This document shows, one piece after another, positions 16,805 to 24,683 of a stretch of 64,000 bases of DNA. The stretch is from NCBI GenBank assembly GCA_902791025.1, contig CADATZ010000010.1:1-64000 (forward strand), read 5' to 3'. The stretch's first letter is position 1. Each line of letters starts with the position of its first letter. The notes beneath the pieces were generated by a model that worked only from the letters and a program-made list of their open reading frames with translations, searched no databases and was not told the DNA's origin. This stretch comes from an uncultured Chloroflexota bacterium (GTDB taxonomy: Bacteria; Chloroflexota; Anaerolineae; Anaerolineales; Anaerolineaceae). A program made the translations under genes and the position numbers.

Positions 16805-17677
16805 CTAAATGTCAGCGATCCGGAGACCGTCGTAAGCCACCTCAACTTGCATACCAATCATATCCCGCATTTTCTGCTGCAGTTCAAGATGGTTCAGTCC
16901 GCCTTTATGACCGATATGAGTCAGATAGATTTCCGTACGGTTATTTACGACTCCGTCCTCACAGAATCTTTCGATCATTTGTGAAATAAACTCACAGGTC
17001 AGATGCTTGAACCCCGGCTGTCTCACTGCATTCCCAAAAGAGCACTCCATAATTAATGTGTTCAACAGTTTTCCCTGAAGATAGTTGTAATTATCCTCCT
17101 CATAAAGGCCGGTATCAGAAGCATAAAGGAAGCGTTTCCCCTTCCGTTCAAAAAGATAATTCAGAGCTGTTTCGCCCATAAAGGCGCCTTCGTGAATCGT
17201 TCGCAGCGCGCAGACCTTCATATTATCCGTTTCAAAAGGTTCAAATGGCCTTACCGGGATCATGTGAATATATTCATCATAAAAACGGAAGTCTCTGTCA
17301 CGGTCAGGATAATGCGCAGAAAGCAATTCACGATAGTGTTGCATGCCTCGGAAAGCAGGTTCTGAAAGATAAACGCTGATATGAGGCGGAGTCAGACTCA
17401 TACGGATACTTTCCCAATTAATCAGGTCAAAATGATCGCTGTGAAAATGGGTGTAGAAGATATTCTTCAGTTCATAAAGAGGTACTCCAAACCTTGCTGA
17501 GGCTAAATGAGCATCCGGTCCGAAATCGATCAGGTTATGGCTGTCAATAGCAAAGGCTGATCTCCCTCGAATCTCACGCGGATCACCTGATTCCCGTGCT
17601 TTTCGGCAGACTTCACAATTGCAGAAAGGATCCGGGATTCCTTCTGATGCACCTGTTCCTAAAAAGATCATTTTCAC
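16805..17677 (-). CDS. MBL-fold metallo-hydrolase, PhnP-like
   Basis: A 290-residue metallo-beta-lactamase-fold protein. It opens MKMIFLGTGASEGIPDPFCNC, followed by a CNCEVC motif seen in PhnP-type phosphodiesterases as a structural zinc site, and the metal ligands THFHSDHFD. A later histidine occurs in IYLTHIGHKGG. It may be a cyclic phosphodiesterase or a PqqB-like protein; no phosphonate genes are nearby. The unusual 81-bp repeat array begins 37 bp upstream of its start, between it and the phosphatase gene. Confidence 0.85.
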   Translation of the reverse strand: MKMIFLGTGASEGIPDPFCNCEVCRKARESGDPREIRGRSAFAIDSHNLIDFGPDAHLASARFGVPLYELKNIFYTHFHSDHFDLINWESIRMSLTPPHISVYLSEPAFRGMQHYRELLSAHYPDRDRDFRFYDEYIHMIPVRPFEPFETDNMKVCALRTIHEGAFMGETALNYLFERKGKRFLYASDTGLYEEDNYNYLQGKLLNTLIMECSFGNAVRQPGFKHLTCEFISQMIERFCEDGVVNNRTEIYLTHIGHKGGLNHLELQQKMRDMIGMQVEVAYDGLRIADI

Positions 17678-17713
17678 ACCTCTTGCCCAAGTATTATGTA
17701 TCGCAGAATGCAG

Positions 17714-17956
17714 GCCTGCCCCGTAAGGTACGGGCTGCGCCTGATTTAGATTCGGGGCGGGAGCTTCACCCTAATCGGCCTACCGGCCGTTGTAGCCTGC
17801 CCCGTAAGGTACGGGCTGCGCCCGATTTATATTCGGGGCAGGAGCTTCACCCTAATCGGCCTACCGGCCGATATAGCCTGCCCCGTAAGGTACGGGCTGC
17901 GCCCGATTTAGATTCGGGACAGGAGCTTCACCCTAATCGGCCTACCGGCCGATTAG
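17714..17956. repeat. Three tandem 81-bp repeats, each with the 47-nt double-stem element
   Basis: Units begin at 17714, 17795 and 17876. Each holds the 47-nt core (17715-17761, 17796-17842, 17877-17923) and a 3' segment with CCCTAATCGGCCTACCGGCC. Outer stem CCTGCCCCG/CGGGGCAGG and inner stem CGGGC/GCCCG are perfect in copy 2; copies 1 and 3 have single deviations. Compared with copies at 528 and 701, paired positions change together (T to C with A to G in both stems). The last unit overlaps the stop codon of the phosphatase gene. Confidence 0.9.
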
Positions 17957-17960
17957 GGTT
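17931..17960. terminator. 13-bp perfect hairpin spanning the phosphatase stop codon
   Basis: ACCCTAATCGGCC and GGCCGATTAGGGT are exact reverse complements around TACC. The right arm is the last coding bases of the phosphatase gene; the left arm is repeated in the 81-bp array. It is a strong hairpin but has no T-run, so termination is only possible, not shown. Confidence 0.5.
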
Positions 17961-18733
17961 CGCCCCTCCCAATCCGGATCGGCTTCGATTCCGAGAATAT
18001 CTGTGATGGTCGGGGCTATGTCTATGATATTGACATTTTCCAAAATTTTCCCCTTTTCAAACATTGGTCCATGGCAGGTGACCGGGATCGTCATATCTTC
18101 CGGGATGTTTTCACCATGGTTGCGGTCATGTCCGCCATGATCTGCTGTGACAATAACGCTGTATTCCGGCGGCAGGAAGTTCACCACATCCATAATACAA
18201 TCAGCAGCCGCACGTACAGACTCCAGATATTCCGGTGACATCCATCCAAAGCCATGACCAAATTCATCCACCATGCCAAGATACAGCCATACGAAATCCG
18301 GAGCAAACTCAGCAATATGTTCTTTACAAGCCTTGGTCTCAGGAATATCAACATTCATGGTTTTCCAGTAATTGTGCAGGTTCATCATCCAGGAAAAGGA
18401 GACACTATTTCGGCTTGCCCAAATATCACGCATCTGCTGCCAGCTGTAAAATACTGCGCTGCGCTTCTTTGCCGCGTCAATCGTCTCGAATAATCCGTTG
18501 ATCGGATGGTTCATCGGGACAAAAGTGTTGGTCCAGACGCCATGACGTTCCGTCTTCACGCTGTGAAACAGCGACATATGGGCCGGCAGCGTCACCGGTG
18601 GGAAAGTCGTCTGCGCTCCATAGGTATGAGCACCTGCCTCAAAAAATGCTTGAAAATCCGGATTCCCGCACACAGGGATACTGTCCGGACGCATTCCATC
18701 CACAAGAACTAACAATACTTTGTTTTCAGTCAC
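17942..18733 (-). CDS. Alkaline-phosphatase-superfamily phosphodiesterase (nucleotide pyrophosphatase type)
   Basis: A 263-residue enzyme of the type I phosphodiesterase/nucleotide pyrophosphatase group. Metal ligands can be placed: Asp in LLVLVDGMRPD, nucleophile Thr in PPVTLPAHMS, Asp and His in MVDEFGHGFG, and Asp-His with a further His in TADHGGHDRNHG. It has no signal peptide, so it appears cytoplasmic, and is shorter than most (about 380-400 aa). The C-terminus EGRTLIGR is encoded by one arm of a 13-bp hairpin and merges with the adjacent 81-bp repeat array. Substrate unknown; related proteins hydrolyse phosphate diesters, phosphonates or 2,3-bisphosphoglycerate-type esters. Confidence 0.88.
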   Translation of the reverse strand: MTENKVLLVLVDGMRPDSIPVCGNPDFQAFFEAGAHTYGAQTTFPPVTLPAHMSLFHSVKTERHGVWTNTFVPMNHPINGLFETIDAAKKRSAVFYSWQQMRDIWASRNSVSFSWMMNLHNYWKTMNVDIPETKACKEHIAEFAPDFVWLYLGMVDEFGHGFGWMSPEYLESVRAAADCIMDVVNFLPPEYSVIVTADHGGHDRNHGENIPEDMTIPVTCHGPMFEKGKILENVNIIDIAPTITDILGIEADPDWEGRTLIGR

Positions 18734-18840
18734 AAATTCTCCTTTACTTTAGGTGATAGGATATCTGGAATCGGAGGTAGTGGGTAATTACATTTTCCCC
18801 GAATATTATTTCCGATATACTCCACACTATATCCCATACC

Positions 18841-19218
18841 CTACATATCCATCGAATACAAATTGTCAAAATCAACAATTACCAGTTTTCCGAAAAACGG
18901 GATCCGCTTCGCTTTGCCTTTCAGCGCGAGAATGATACCGCGAATCATGCAGACAAAACAAAACAGAAGCCAAAGCATGGACAGGAAAGCACCCGCTTTA
19001 GGAATTTCAGCGATCATAAAAGTTCCCAAGTACAGCATGATCGCAAGGATCAGCCCTTGATTGCAGTGATAGCGGGCAAACTTACTCTCCGGGTGCATGA
19101 CGATCGGCACAAAGAAAAACAGATAGCCAATCGCACTTGAAACCCGGGCATGATCGTTGGTTTCTTTGTCGAATTTCAAAGCCCAATCTTCCGTGATTTT
19201 CGTATGATCGATCGTCAT
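18841..19218 (-). CDS. Small membrane protein, DUF4870-like
   Basis: A 125-residue protein with three hydrophobic segments (YLFFFVPIVMH, ILAIMLYLGTFMIAEI, LSMLWLLFCFVCMIRGIILAL). The SSAIGYLFFFVPIVMHPESKFARYHCNQG segment, a helix followed by a KFARYHCNQ loop, resembles DUF4870/TIC20-like proteins. ATG at 19216-19218 was chosen for the AAAGGAAA site 4-5 nt upstream; an earlier in-frame ATG would add 23 residues encoded in repeat-like DNA. It sits downstream of the sugar-permease genes on the same strand, but a heptamer array intervenes. Confidence 0.75.
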   Translation of the reverse strand: MTIDHTKITEDWALKFDKETNDHARVSSAIGYLFFFVPIVMHPESKFARYHCNQGLILAIMLYLGTFMIAEIPKAGAFLSMLWLLFCFVCMIRGIILALKGKAKRIPFFGKLVIVDFDNLYSMDM

Positions 19219-19281
19219 TGTTTCCTTTCGTGCGTATGCAGGATGCAGACAGCAGACAGGTGATGTATCAAACCACCAGCC

Positions 19282-19350
19282 ACGCACTATCCACTAACTG
19301 CTAACAGCTGCATCCTACATCCTACCATCCTATATCCTATATCCAATTTC
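19282..19350. repeat. Degenerate heptamer array after the sugar permease operon
   Basis: Units such as CATCCTA, CATCCTA, CCATCCT, ATATCCT and ATATCCA run from about 19308 to 19345, preceded by ACTATCC/ACTAACT. On the minus strand the array directly follows the stop region of the permease gene at 19351. Confidence 0.7.
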
Positions 19351-20184
19351 CTACTTGATCCCATTCCCAATAAACGCCACCTTGATTTGACGGTTGGCGA
19401 AAATATACAGGATCAGCAGCGGTGCCATTAACATCACATTGCCCGCCATCGTCACATTCCAGGCGGAAATAAATTCCTCACCAATGCTGGAAAGGCGATT
19501 CATCGCAATCGGCAGTGTGCGGATATGATCATTTGTTGTCAATGTCTGAATCCAGAAGTAACCGTTCCACTTGCTGATAAAAGAGAGCATGATCTGCGTG
19601 ATCATGAAAGGTTTCACCGCCGGCAGCATGACCCGAAACATTACTGAAAACTCACTCGCCCCGTCAAGTCTGGCAGCCTCGACCAATTCTGCCGGAACTT
19701 GTTTGAAAGCATTTCGCAGGAAGAAAATAACCCCCCCGCTGTAAACAAATAGGAAGAAATAACTTGCGTATGTATTCAGGAGCTTCATTTTGGAATACAT
19801 TACGAAGATCGGCAGAAAGATGACTTGTGCCGGGATCACAATATCCGCCATCATCAGAAAAAAGAGACCCTTTTTCCCCTTGAATTCAAAGCGGGCAAAA
19901 CCATAGGCAGCCATGGTACAGGAAAGCATCAGGATTATGGTTGCACCGACACTCATGAAGATAGAGTTCTTCCCGAAATGAGCGAAATCTGCGTGTTTCC
20001 AGGCTTGAGCATAGTTCTCAAAATGAAATTCTGACGGCCAGAAAGTCGGTGGGTAGGCTACAGCCTCATACAAACCCTTTACCGATGTGATAAGTGTCCA
20101 GTAGAATGGGAATATAAACATCACAAACAAGATAATCAGAAGGACACATTCAAGGACCCGGAAAATTCTTTTTTTAATTGACAT
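19351..20184 (-). CDS. Carbohydrate ABC transporter permease, MalG/UgpE type
   Basis: A 277-residue CUT1-family permease with six membrane helices, usual length. The EAA loop is EAARLDGASEFSVMFRVMLP, which docks on the ATPase. The N-terminal MSIKKRIFRVLECVLLIILFVMFIFPFYWT is typical of MalG-like subunits. It starts 12 bp after the partner permease gene, so both are clearly in one operon. The sugar is not determined. Confidence 0.94.
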   Translation of the reverse strand: MSIKKRIFRVLECVLLIILFVMFIFPFYWTLITSVKGLYEAVAYPPTFWPSEFHFENYAQAWKHADFAHFGKNSIFMSVGATIILMLSCTMAAYGFARFEFKGKKGLFFLMMADIVIPAQVIFLPIFVMYSKMKLLNTYASYFFLFVYSGGVIFFLRNAFKQVPAELVEAARLDGASEFSVMFRVMLPAVKPFMITQIMLSFISKWNGYFWIQTLTTNDHIRTLPIAMNRLSSIGEEFISAWNVTMAGNVMLMAPLLILYIFANRQIKVAFIGNGIK

Positions 20185-20196
20185 GATCCTGCCTCC

Positions 20197-21120
20197 TTAT
20201 TGATAGTGTACGCGTTTATCCAGTACTGTAAAGTTGATCACAGCAAGGGCACCGGAAATAAGCAGCAGGATCACTGCGGCGGCCATTGCCCGACCGTATT
20301 GATTGAACCCGAGACCCTGCTGATAAATATAAAAGGCAATCAGGTTGGTTGAATTATCAGGTCCTCCATTCGTCATCATCTTTACTGTATCGAAACTGGT
20401 GAAAGCGCTTGCTGTTGTTGTAACAACCATGTAAAGCAGTGTGGGCGAGAGCAGTGGAATGGTGATCTTGAAAAAGGTTTTCATGGGGGAAGATTTGTCA
20501 AGTTTGGCGGCTTCATAGATATATTCCGGGATACTGCGGAGCCCTGCAATGATGCGGAGCGCACCGCTGCCAAGCCCGGCCCATATTGACACAATGATGA
20601 TAGAAAACAGTGCACTGTCCCTTCCCTTATACCAGTAGGATGTCGGAAGGCCTAATGCTCGCAGCCCCATATTGAAAATACCGTTGTTCGGATCCATCAG
20701 CCACATGAAAATCACCGCAATAGAGACTGAAGCGATGATGTGCGGTGTGAAGGAGACCGTCTGGACAATATTATGTAAAGGAGTCCGCTTATTCAGAAAA
20801 ACACCCATCAGGATCTTCAGTAACAAGCCAACAAAGAGAATCGCGAGCATAAAAATGATCGTATTGGATAACACTTTCCGGAAATCTTCGCTCTGAAACA
20901 GATAACGAAAATTGCCAAGTCCGAGAAATTTTTTCCGTCCGCTGATTGGGTCCCATTTGAAGAAGCTCATATAGACCGCAAAGCACATGGGAAAAATCGT
21001 CAGCCATAGATCAAAGATCACTGCCGGCGCAATCAAAAAATAAGGATTTTTCAAGAGCTTATTGAAAAAGTTATAAACCTTTCCGTGCTGCCTCAATTCA
21101 TACCGCTCATTCATCCGCAT
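20197..21120 (-). CDS. Carbohydrate ABC transporter permease, MalF/UgpA type
   Basis: A 307-residue CUT1 permease with six helices. The EAA loop reads EAAKLDKSSPMKTFFKITIP and the periplasmic-side segment MTNGGPDNSTNLIAFYIYQQG is the usual UgpA/MalF signature. Its start overlaps the end of the ATPase gene by 14 bp, showing translational coupling. An alternative start two codons later (MNERYE) is possible. Confidence 0.94.
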   Translation of the reverse strand: MRMNERYELRQHGKVYNFFNKLLKNPYFLIAPAVIFDLWLTIFPMCFAVYMSFFKWDPISGRKKFLGLGNFRYLFQSEDFRKVLSNTIIFMLAILFVGLLLKILMGVFLNKRTPLHNIVQTVSFTPHIIASVSIAVIFMWLMDPNNGIFNMGLRALGLPTSYWYKGRDSALFSIIIVSIWAGLGSGALRIIAGLRSIPEYIYEAAKLDKSSPMKTFFKITIPLLSPTLLYMVVTTTASAFTSFDTVKMMTNGGPDNSTNLIAFYIYQQGLGFNQYGRAMAAAVILLLISGALAVINFTVLDKRVHYQ

Positions 21121-22138
21121 GGTAAACTCCTTTCAGTCCGCCAATGGCAAAGGGCTCGCAAACGTTCTGGTCTTTATCAAAGAAAAACAAATCAGCGTCC
21201 TGAACATAGAGCCTGTAATGATTGTCCGGTTCCAACTCATCAATAGAGCGCATAACGATCCTGCCCATCCCTGTCTCGAAGGTGTACTGGTAATCAAATC
21301 CCAAGAATTCACTGGTCAACAGGTCTGCTTCAAAGCTGAAATCCCTGTCTGAACCGCTCGAACGAAGCCCCCGTGGTTTAAACCCAATATAATTTCCGTC
21401 ATCCAGCAGGAAGACGTTCATGCCGGGATCGCCGATAAACTGGGCAACGAAGATATTTTGCGGGTTTCTGTAAATCTCTTTCGGACTGCCCTGCTGCATG
21501 ATCTTTCCATTGTGCATAACGACAATATCGGTCGCCATGGTCAGTGCTTCGACCTGGTCATGGGTAACATAGACGAAGGTGGTTTCCATCTGTTTAAACA
21601 TCTGGATCAATTCCGAGCGCATCTGATTGCGCAGCTTTGCATCCAGATTAGAGAGCGGTTCGTCCATCAGAAAGGCCTTCGGTGACTTGGAAATAGCTCG
21701 GGCGAGGGCGACGCGCTGCCGCTGTCCGCCGGAGAGCTGATTCGGCATACGGTTGGCGAACTCGGTCAAACCGGTCAGTTCCAGAACGTCTTTGATACGC
21801 TGAGCGATTTGCTCTTTCGTCATCTTGTAATTCTTCAGACCGAATTCTATGTTCCCTTTAACGGACATATGCGGATAAATTGCGTAGTTTTGGAATACCA
21901 TAGCTAGGTTACGGTCTCCCGGTTCCATTCTGGTGATGTCTGTATTATCTACAGTGATCGTACCTTCAGTAACATCCTCTAAACCCGCAATCATTCGCAG
22001 TGTTGTTGTTTTTCCACAACCGGAAGGGCCCAAGAGGACAGTAAACGACCCGTCTTTTATGGTTAGATTCAATCCTTCAATGACCGGCTCCTTGCTGCCC
22101 GGATATATTTTTTTTATATCTTTCAAAATGATCGGCAT
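21107..22138 (-). CDS. Sugar ABC transporter ATP-binding protein (UgpC/MsmK/MalK family)
   Basis: A 343-residue ATPase. Walker [11 protein letters not shown]-loop [10 protein letters not shown], signature [14 protein letters not shown], Walker [17 protein letters not shown] and H-loop THDQVEA are all intact, followed by a C-terminal OB/TOBE regulatory domain (about 235-343). Start at 22136-22138 is chosen for GGAGG 8-12 nt upstream. In this operon the ATPase is encoded between the binding protein and the permeases; CUT1 systems often use a remote shared ATPase, so this one is a self-contained importer. Confidence 0.94.
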   Translation of the reverse strand: MPIILKDIKKIYPGSKEPVIEGLNLTIKDGSFTVLLGPSGCGKTTTLRMIAGLEDVTEGTITVDNTDITRMEPGDRNLAMVFQNYAIYPHMSVKGNIEFGLKNYKMTKEQIAQRIKDVLELTGLTEFANRMPNQLSGGQRQRVALARAISKSPKAFLMDEPLSNLDAKLRNQMRSELIQMFKQMETTFVYVTHDQVEALTMATDIVVMHNGKIMQQGSPKEIYRNPQNIFVAQFIGDPGMNVFLLDDGNYIGFKPRGLRSSGSDRDFSFEADLLTSEFLGFDYQYTFETGMGRIVMRSIDELEPDNHYRLYVQDADLFFFDKDQNVCEPFAIGGLKGVYHADE

Positions 22139-22246
22139 CTTCACTTCCTCCATATGCACTGAATATAATGTCTCAATGAGGACAGTTCTTACACGTATCT
22201 TACAGGATCCGGATAAGAACAGTTTCCATTGAATTTGAATATTTCT

Positions 22247-22277
22247 GAAAAGGGAAGGCTGGTTGCCTTCCCTTTTC
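22247..22277 (-). terminator. Hairpin after the sugar-binding-protein gene
   Basis: GAAAAGGGAAGGC and GCCTTCCCTTTTC are perfect 13-bp complements around a 5-nt loop, 14 bp beyond the binding-protein stop on the minus strand. The 3' arm ends CCCTTTTC. It would partly terminate transcription or protect the binding-protein mRNA 3' end, giving more binding protein than transporter. Confidence 0.8.
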
Positions 22278-22291
22278 TCTCAAACTTTGGA

Positions 22292-23632
22292 TTACCATGC
22301 ATTATCGTCAATGATCTGCTGGAATTTTGCTTCCATTTCATCGATCACTGCATAGACATCGGTGGTCTCATAGTTCAGGCAGAACTGAGCAAGCTTATCT
22401 GCGCCATAGCTATACATTTCTGCCCAATACGGAGTATTCGGACGAGCGTGCAGATACGGAACAGAATCATAGATTGCCTGGAGTCCCGGTACTTCTTCAA
22501 TCAGCGCCTTACCGCCTTCGGAATTAAGAGCACTTTGCGTGACCATCATATCACCATTGCGGCTGGTGCGTTCAACGATTTTATCAACAGAAGCGATATA
22601 AGAAAGCCATCCTCCCGCAAAAGTCTTTTCGGTATCGCTTGCGCTATCCGCCAATACCCAACAGGAACCACCACCGGTCACGGACGGAACTCCGGCTTCA
22701 CCGGCAGGCTGGACATAAACACTCAGAGTATAGCCATTTTCCGCAGCAGCTTTGTAGCGGCTCTTCATTGAATTGGAGGAAATGAGCGCGATGCCGAGTT
22801 CACCTGAGGTCAGATTCAAAGTAATGCTATCATAGGGTTTCGGTTCGGTATAGTAACTGACGACATACCCTTCCTTCAACCCTTCCTGGATGCGCAGTGC
22901 ATATTTCGCGCCGACATAATCATAATCTTTACCGAAAGCCGGAGCGGAACCATCATCGGTAAGAACCTGACCGCCGTCTGCATAAATTTCGGATTCCCAA
23001 TGCCAGAGGTCAGTGTCCCACCAGGCTGCCAGACCCGCTTTACCGGTCTTTTCGTAAATATCTTTCGCACACTGGAACAGATCATCGTTTGTCTTGATCA
23101 TGTCACCGGTCCAGCCTGCTGCGGCCAGAACTTCGTTGTTGACGAACATGACCGGATTGGAACGAGCAGCCGGTGCGCCGATCAGACGGTCACCATCATA
23201 AAGGGAAGAGGAAAGCAGACCGGGCAGATAGTCATTGACCGTCTCTTCCGGAACCCATTGCTTCAGATCAGCTGCGATTGCAGCAAAACTCTTGACGGTA
23301 GATTCTTCCGCCATCCAAATTCCCGGCAGGTCACCGGCAACAGACGCAGCCATAACTTTTGTGCGGACATCATCATAACTACCCTGGTGGATGTATTCAA
23401 TCGTCACATGATCGAACATGGCTGAAAATTCATCAGCAAAATTCGTAAAGATCGTACCGCGGGAATTTTCGCTTGAGGTGCCATCTTTACCCCAAATCTC
23501 AATATGAATGTCTTCAGTCAGAGCCGCATCAAGTGCCTTCAACTCTTCCATATTGGCCGGTTCCTGAGCAAAAACCGCAGAAACTGAGACAAACAGCATC
23601 GCTGCAAACAACAGAATAATAAGTTTTTTCAT
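22292..23632 (-). CDS. CUT1-family sugar ABC transporter substrate-binding protein
   Basis: A 446-residue extracellular solute-binding protein family 1 member. The signal peptide is MKKLIILLFAAMLFVSVSA with cleavage near VFAQ-EP; there is no lipobox cysteine. ATG at 23630-23632 follows AAGGAG; the longer frame upstream would bury the signal peptide. The domains alternate in the usual two-lobed pattern (IHIEIWGKDGTSSENSRG at the start of lobe 1; GSCWVLADSASDTEKTFAGG in the C-lobe). It is the promoter-proximal gene of the importer, divergent from a DeoR-family regulator gene. The sugar is unknown. Confidence 0.93.
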   Translation of the reverse strand: MKKLIILLFAAMLFVSVSAVFAQEPANMEELKALDAALTEDIHIEIWGKDGTSSENSRGTIFTNFADEFSAMFDHVTIEYIHQGSYDDVRTKVMAASVAGDLPGIWMAEESTVKSFAAIAADLKQWVPEETVNDYLPGLLSSSLYDGDRLIGAPAARSNPVMFVNNEVLAAAGWTGDMIKTNDDLFQCAKDIYEKTGKAGLAAWWDTDLWHWESEIYADGGQVLTDDGSAPAFGKDYDYVGAKYALRIQEGLKEGYVVSYYTEPKPYDSITLNLTSGELGIALISSNSMKSRYKAAAENGYTLSVYVQPAGEAGVPSVTGGGSCWVLADSASDTEKTFAGGWLSYIASVDKIVERTSRNGDMMVTQSALNSEGGKALIEEVPGLQAIYDSVPYLHARPNTPYWAEMYSYGADKLAQFCLNYETTDVYAVIDEMEAKFQQIIDDNAW

Positions 23633-23721
23633 TGTGACTTTCTCCTTTTTATTTTTAGCCATAAGGTGTGGCTTTTTGTAAGCAAAAATAAAATCAAACA
23701 AAAACTACTTACTGTAACTTT

Positions 23722-23749
23722 ATTATTCATAAACTGTTATTTTTGTCAA
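23722..23749 (-). promoter_or_regulatory. Promoter of the sugar importer operon
   Basis: On the minus strand TTGACA (23744-23749) and AATAAT (23722-23727) are 16 bp apart; TAATAA two bases farther is an alternative -10. Two direct TTTGTCA repeats (plus strand 23742-23748 and 23756-23762, 14 bp apart) overlap the -35 box and are candidate regulator sites. Confidence 0.6.
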
Positions 23750-23805
23750 ACAGAATTTGTCATAAACCCTGCAAAACGGTCAAAATTTGCTAATGTTTTG
23801 ATAAA

Positions 23806-23820
23806 ATTCATCATATGAAT
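23806..23820. promoter_or_regulatory. Candidate operator in the sugar importer/DeoR divergent region
   Basis: ATTCAT-CAT-ATGAAT is a perfect 6-bp dyad with a 3-bp spacer, located 30 bp before the regulator ATG. Its position suits autoregulation by the DeoR-type protein; binding is inferred only. Confidence 0.4.
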
Positions 23821-23849
23821 GACCATATTGCAGGATAACGGGAAAAGTT

Positions 23850-24620
23850 ATGAAATACGACCGGCAGGAAAAAATCAAACAGCTTTTTATTGACCGAAAG
23901 CGTATCAGCTGTGTTGAATTATGTGATATTTTCAGCATATCCATTGAAACCGTTCGCCGCGATCTTGCCGCTCTGGAAGAAGAAGGGGTAATAAAACGAG
24001 TCTATGGCGGAGCAGTCCTCAGTGACAACACCTCCGTACCGAATCCAATCAAACCCTGGGACATGCGCTTCATTCTGAACAACGCGGAAAAAGTCAATAT
24101 GGCAAAGGTAATTCTCAAGTTTATCCATGATAACATGACCATCGCCCTGGATTCCGGAACGACGGTGCTGGAAGTAGCCAAACTCCTTGACCAGCGAAAA
24201 AACCTGAACATCATCACCAATGATATTCACATTGCCTCAGAATTGAGCCGCAACACTGACCATACGATCTATCTGATTGGCGGAACATTAAAGAAAGATG
24301 ACAAAATCACCACCGGTTTTCTTGCTACAGAATTCCTCAAAAATTTTTCTCACATAGATGCCGCTATCCTGACTGCAGACGGATTTTCAGACGGTATTGG
24401 TGATTTCAATGTAGATATGCGCGCTCTGAAGGCGGCTATGATTGAAAAATCCGACAAAGTCTATGCAGCCATCGATCACACAAAGTTCTCTATCCCGACT
24501 TTACATAAGGTCTGCGGGATGAAAGAACTTGATCTGGTCGTCACAGGGACTGCTGCCCCGGAGGAATCGATTAAAAAGCTGAAAAATGCCGGCGTCGAGG
24601 TGATCCTGGTTCCTTGTTGA
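23850..24620 (+). CDS. DeoR/GlpR-family transcriptional regulator
   Basis: A 256-residue regulator, standard length. The N-terminal helix-turn-helix occupies about 18-55 with the family pattern ISIETVRRDLAALEEEGVIKRVYGGAV. The C-terminal DeoRC effector domain (about 75-250) carries LDSGTTVLEVAKLL and the phosphosugar-binding-like region IYLIGGTLKKDD. It is divergent from the CUT1 importer with a 217-bp shared region and most likely represses that operon until a phosphorylated sugar binds. Confidence 0.92.
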   Translation: MKYDRQEKIKQLFIDRKRISCVELCDIFSISIETVRRDLAALEEEGVIKRVYGGAVLSDNTSVPNPIKPWDMRFILNNAEKVNMAKVILKFIHDNMTIALDSGTTVLEVAKLLDQRKNLNIITNDIHIASELSRNTDHTIYLIGGTLKKDDKITTGFLATEFLKNFSHIDAAILTADGFSDGIGDFNVDMRALKAAMIEKSDKVYAAIDHTKFSIPTLHKVCGMKELDLVVTGTAAPEESIKKLKNAGVEVILVPC

Positions 24621-24683
24621 CTGTACTCAAAATTGGCATATAGAGTTTTCATCATTGAGCAATAAAATTTTATAATAGTAATT

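Noticed and set aside
17714-17956. Regular repeats that might be a CRISPR array
   Set aside because: The units are contiguous 81-bp copies without unique spacers, and no cas genes are present.
17596-18006. A plus-strand frame translating the 81-bp array into 27-residue repeats
   Set aside because: It is antisense to the MBL gene start and the phosphatase end; it exists because 81 is divisible by three, and the stems with compensatory changes explain the conservation better.
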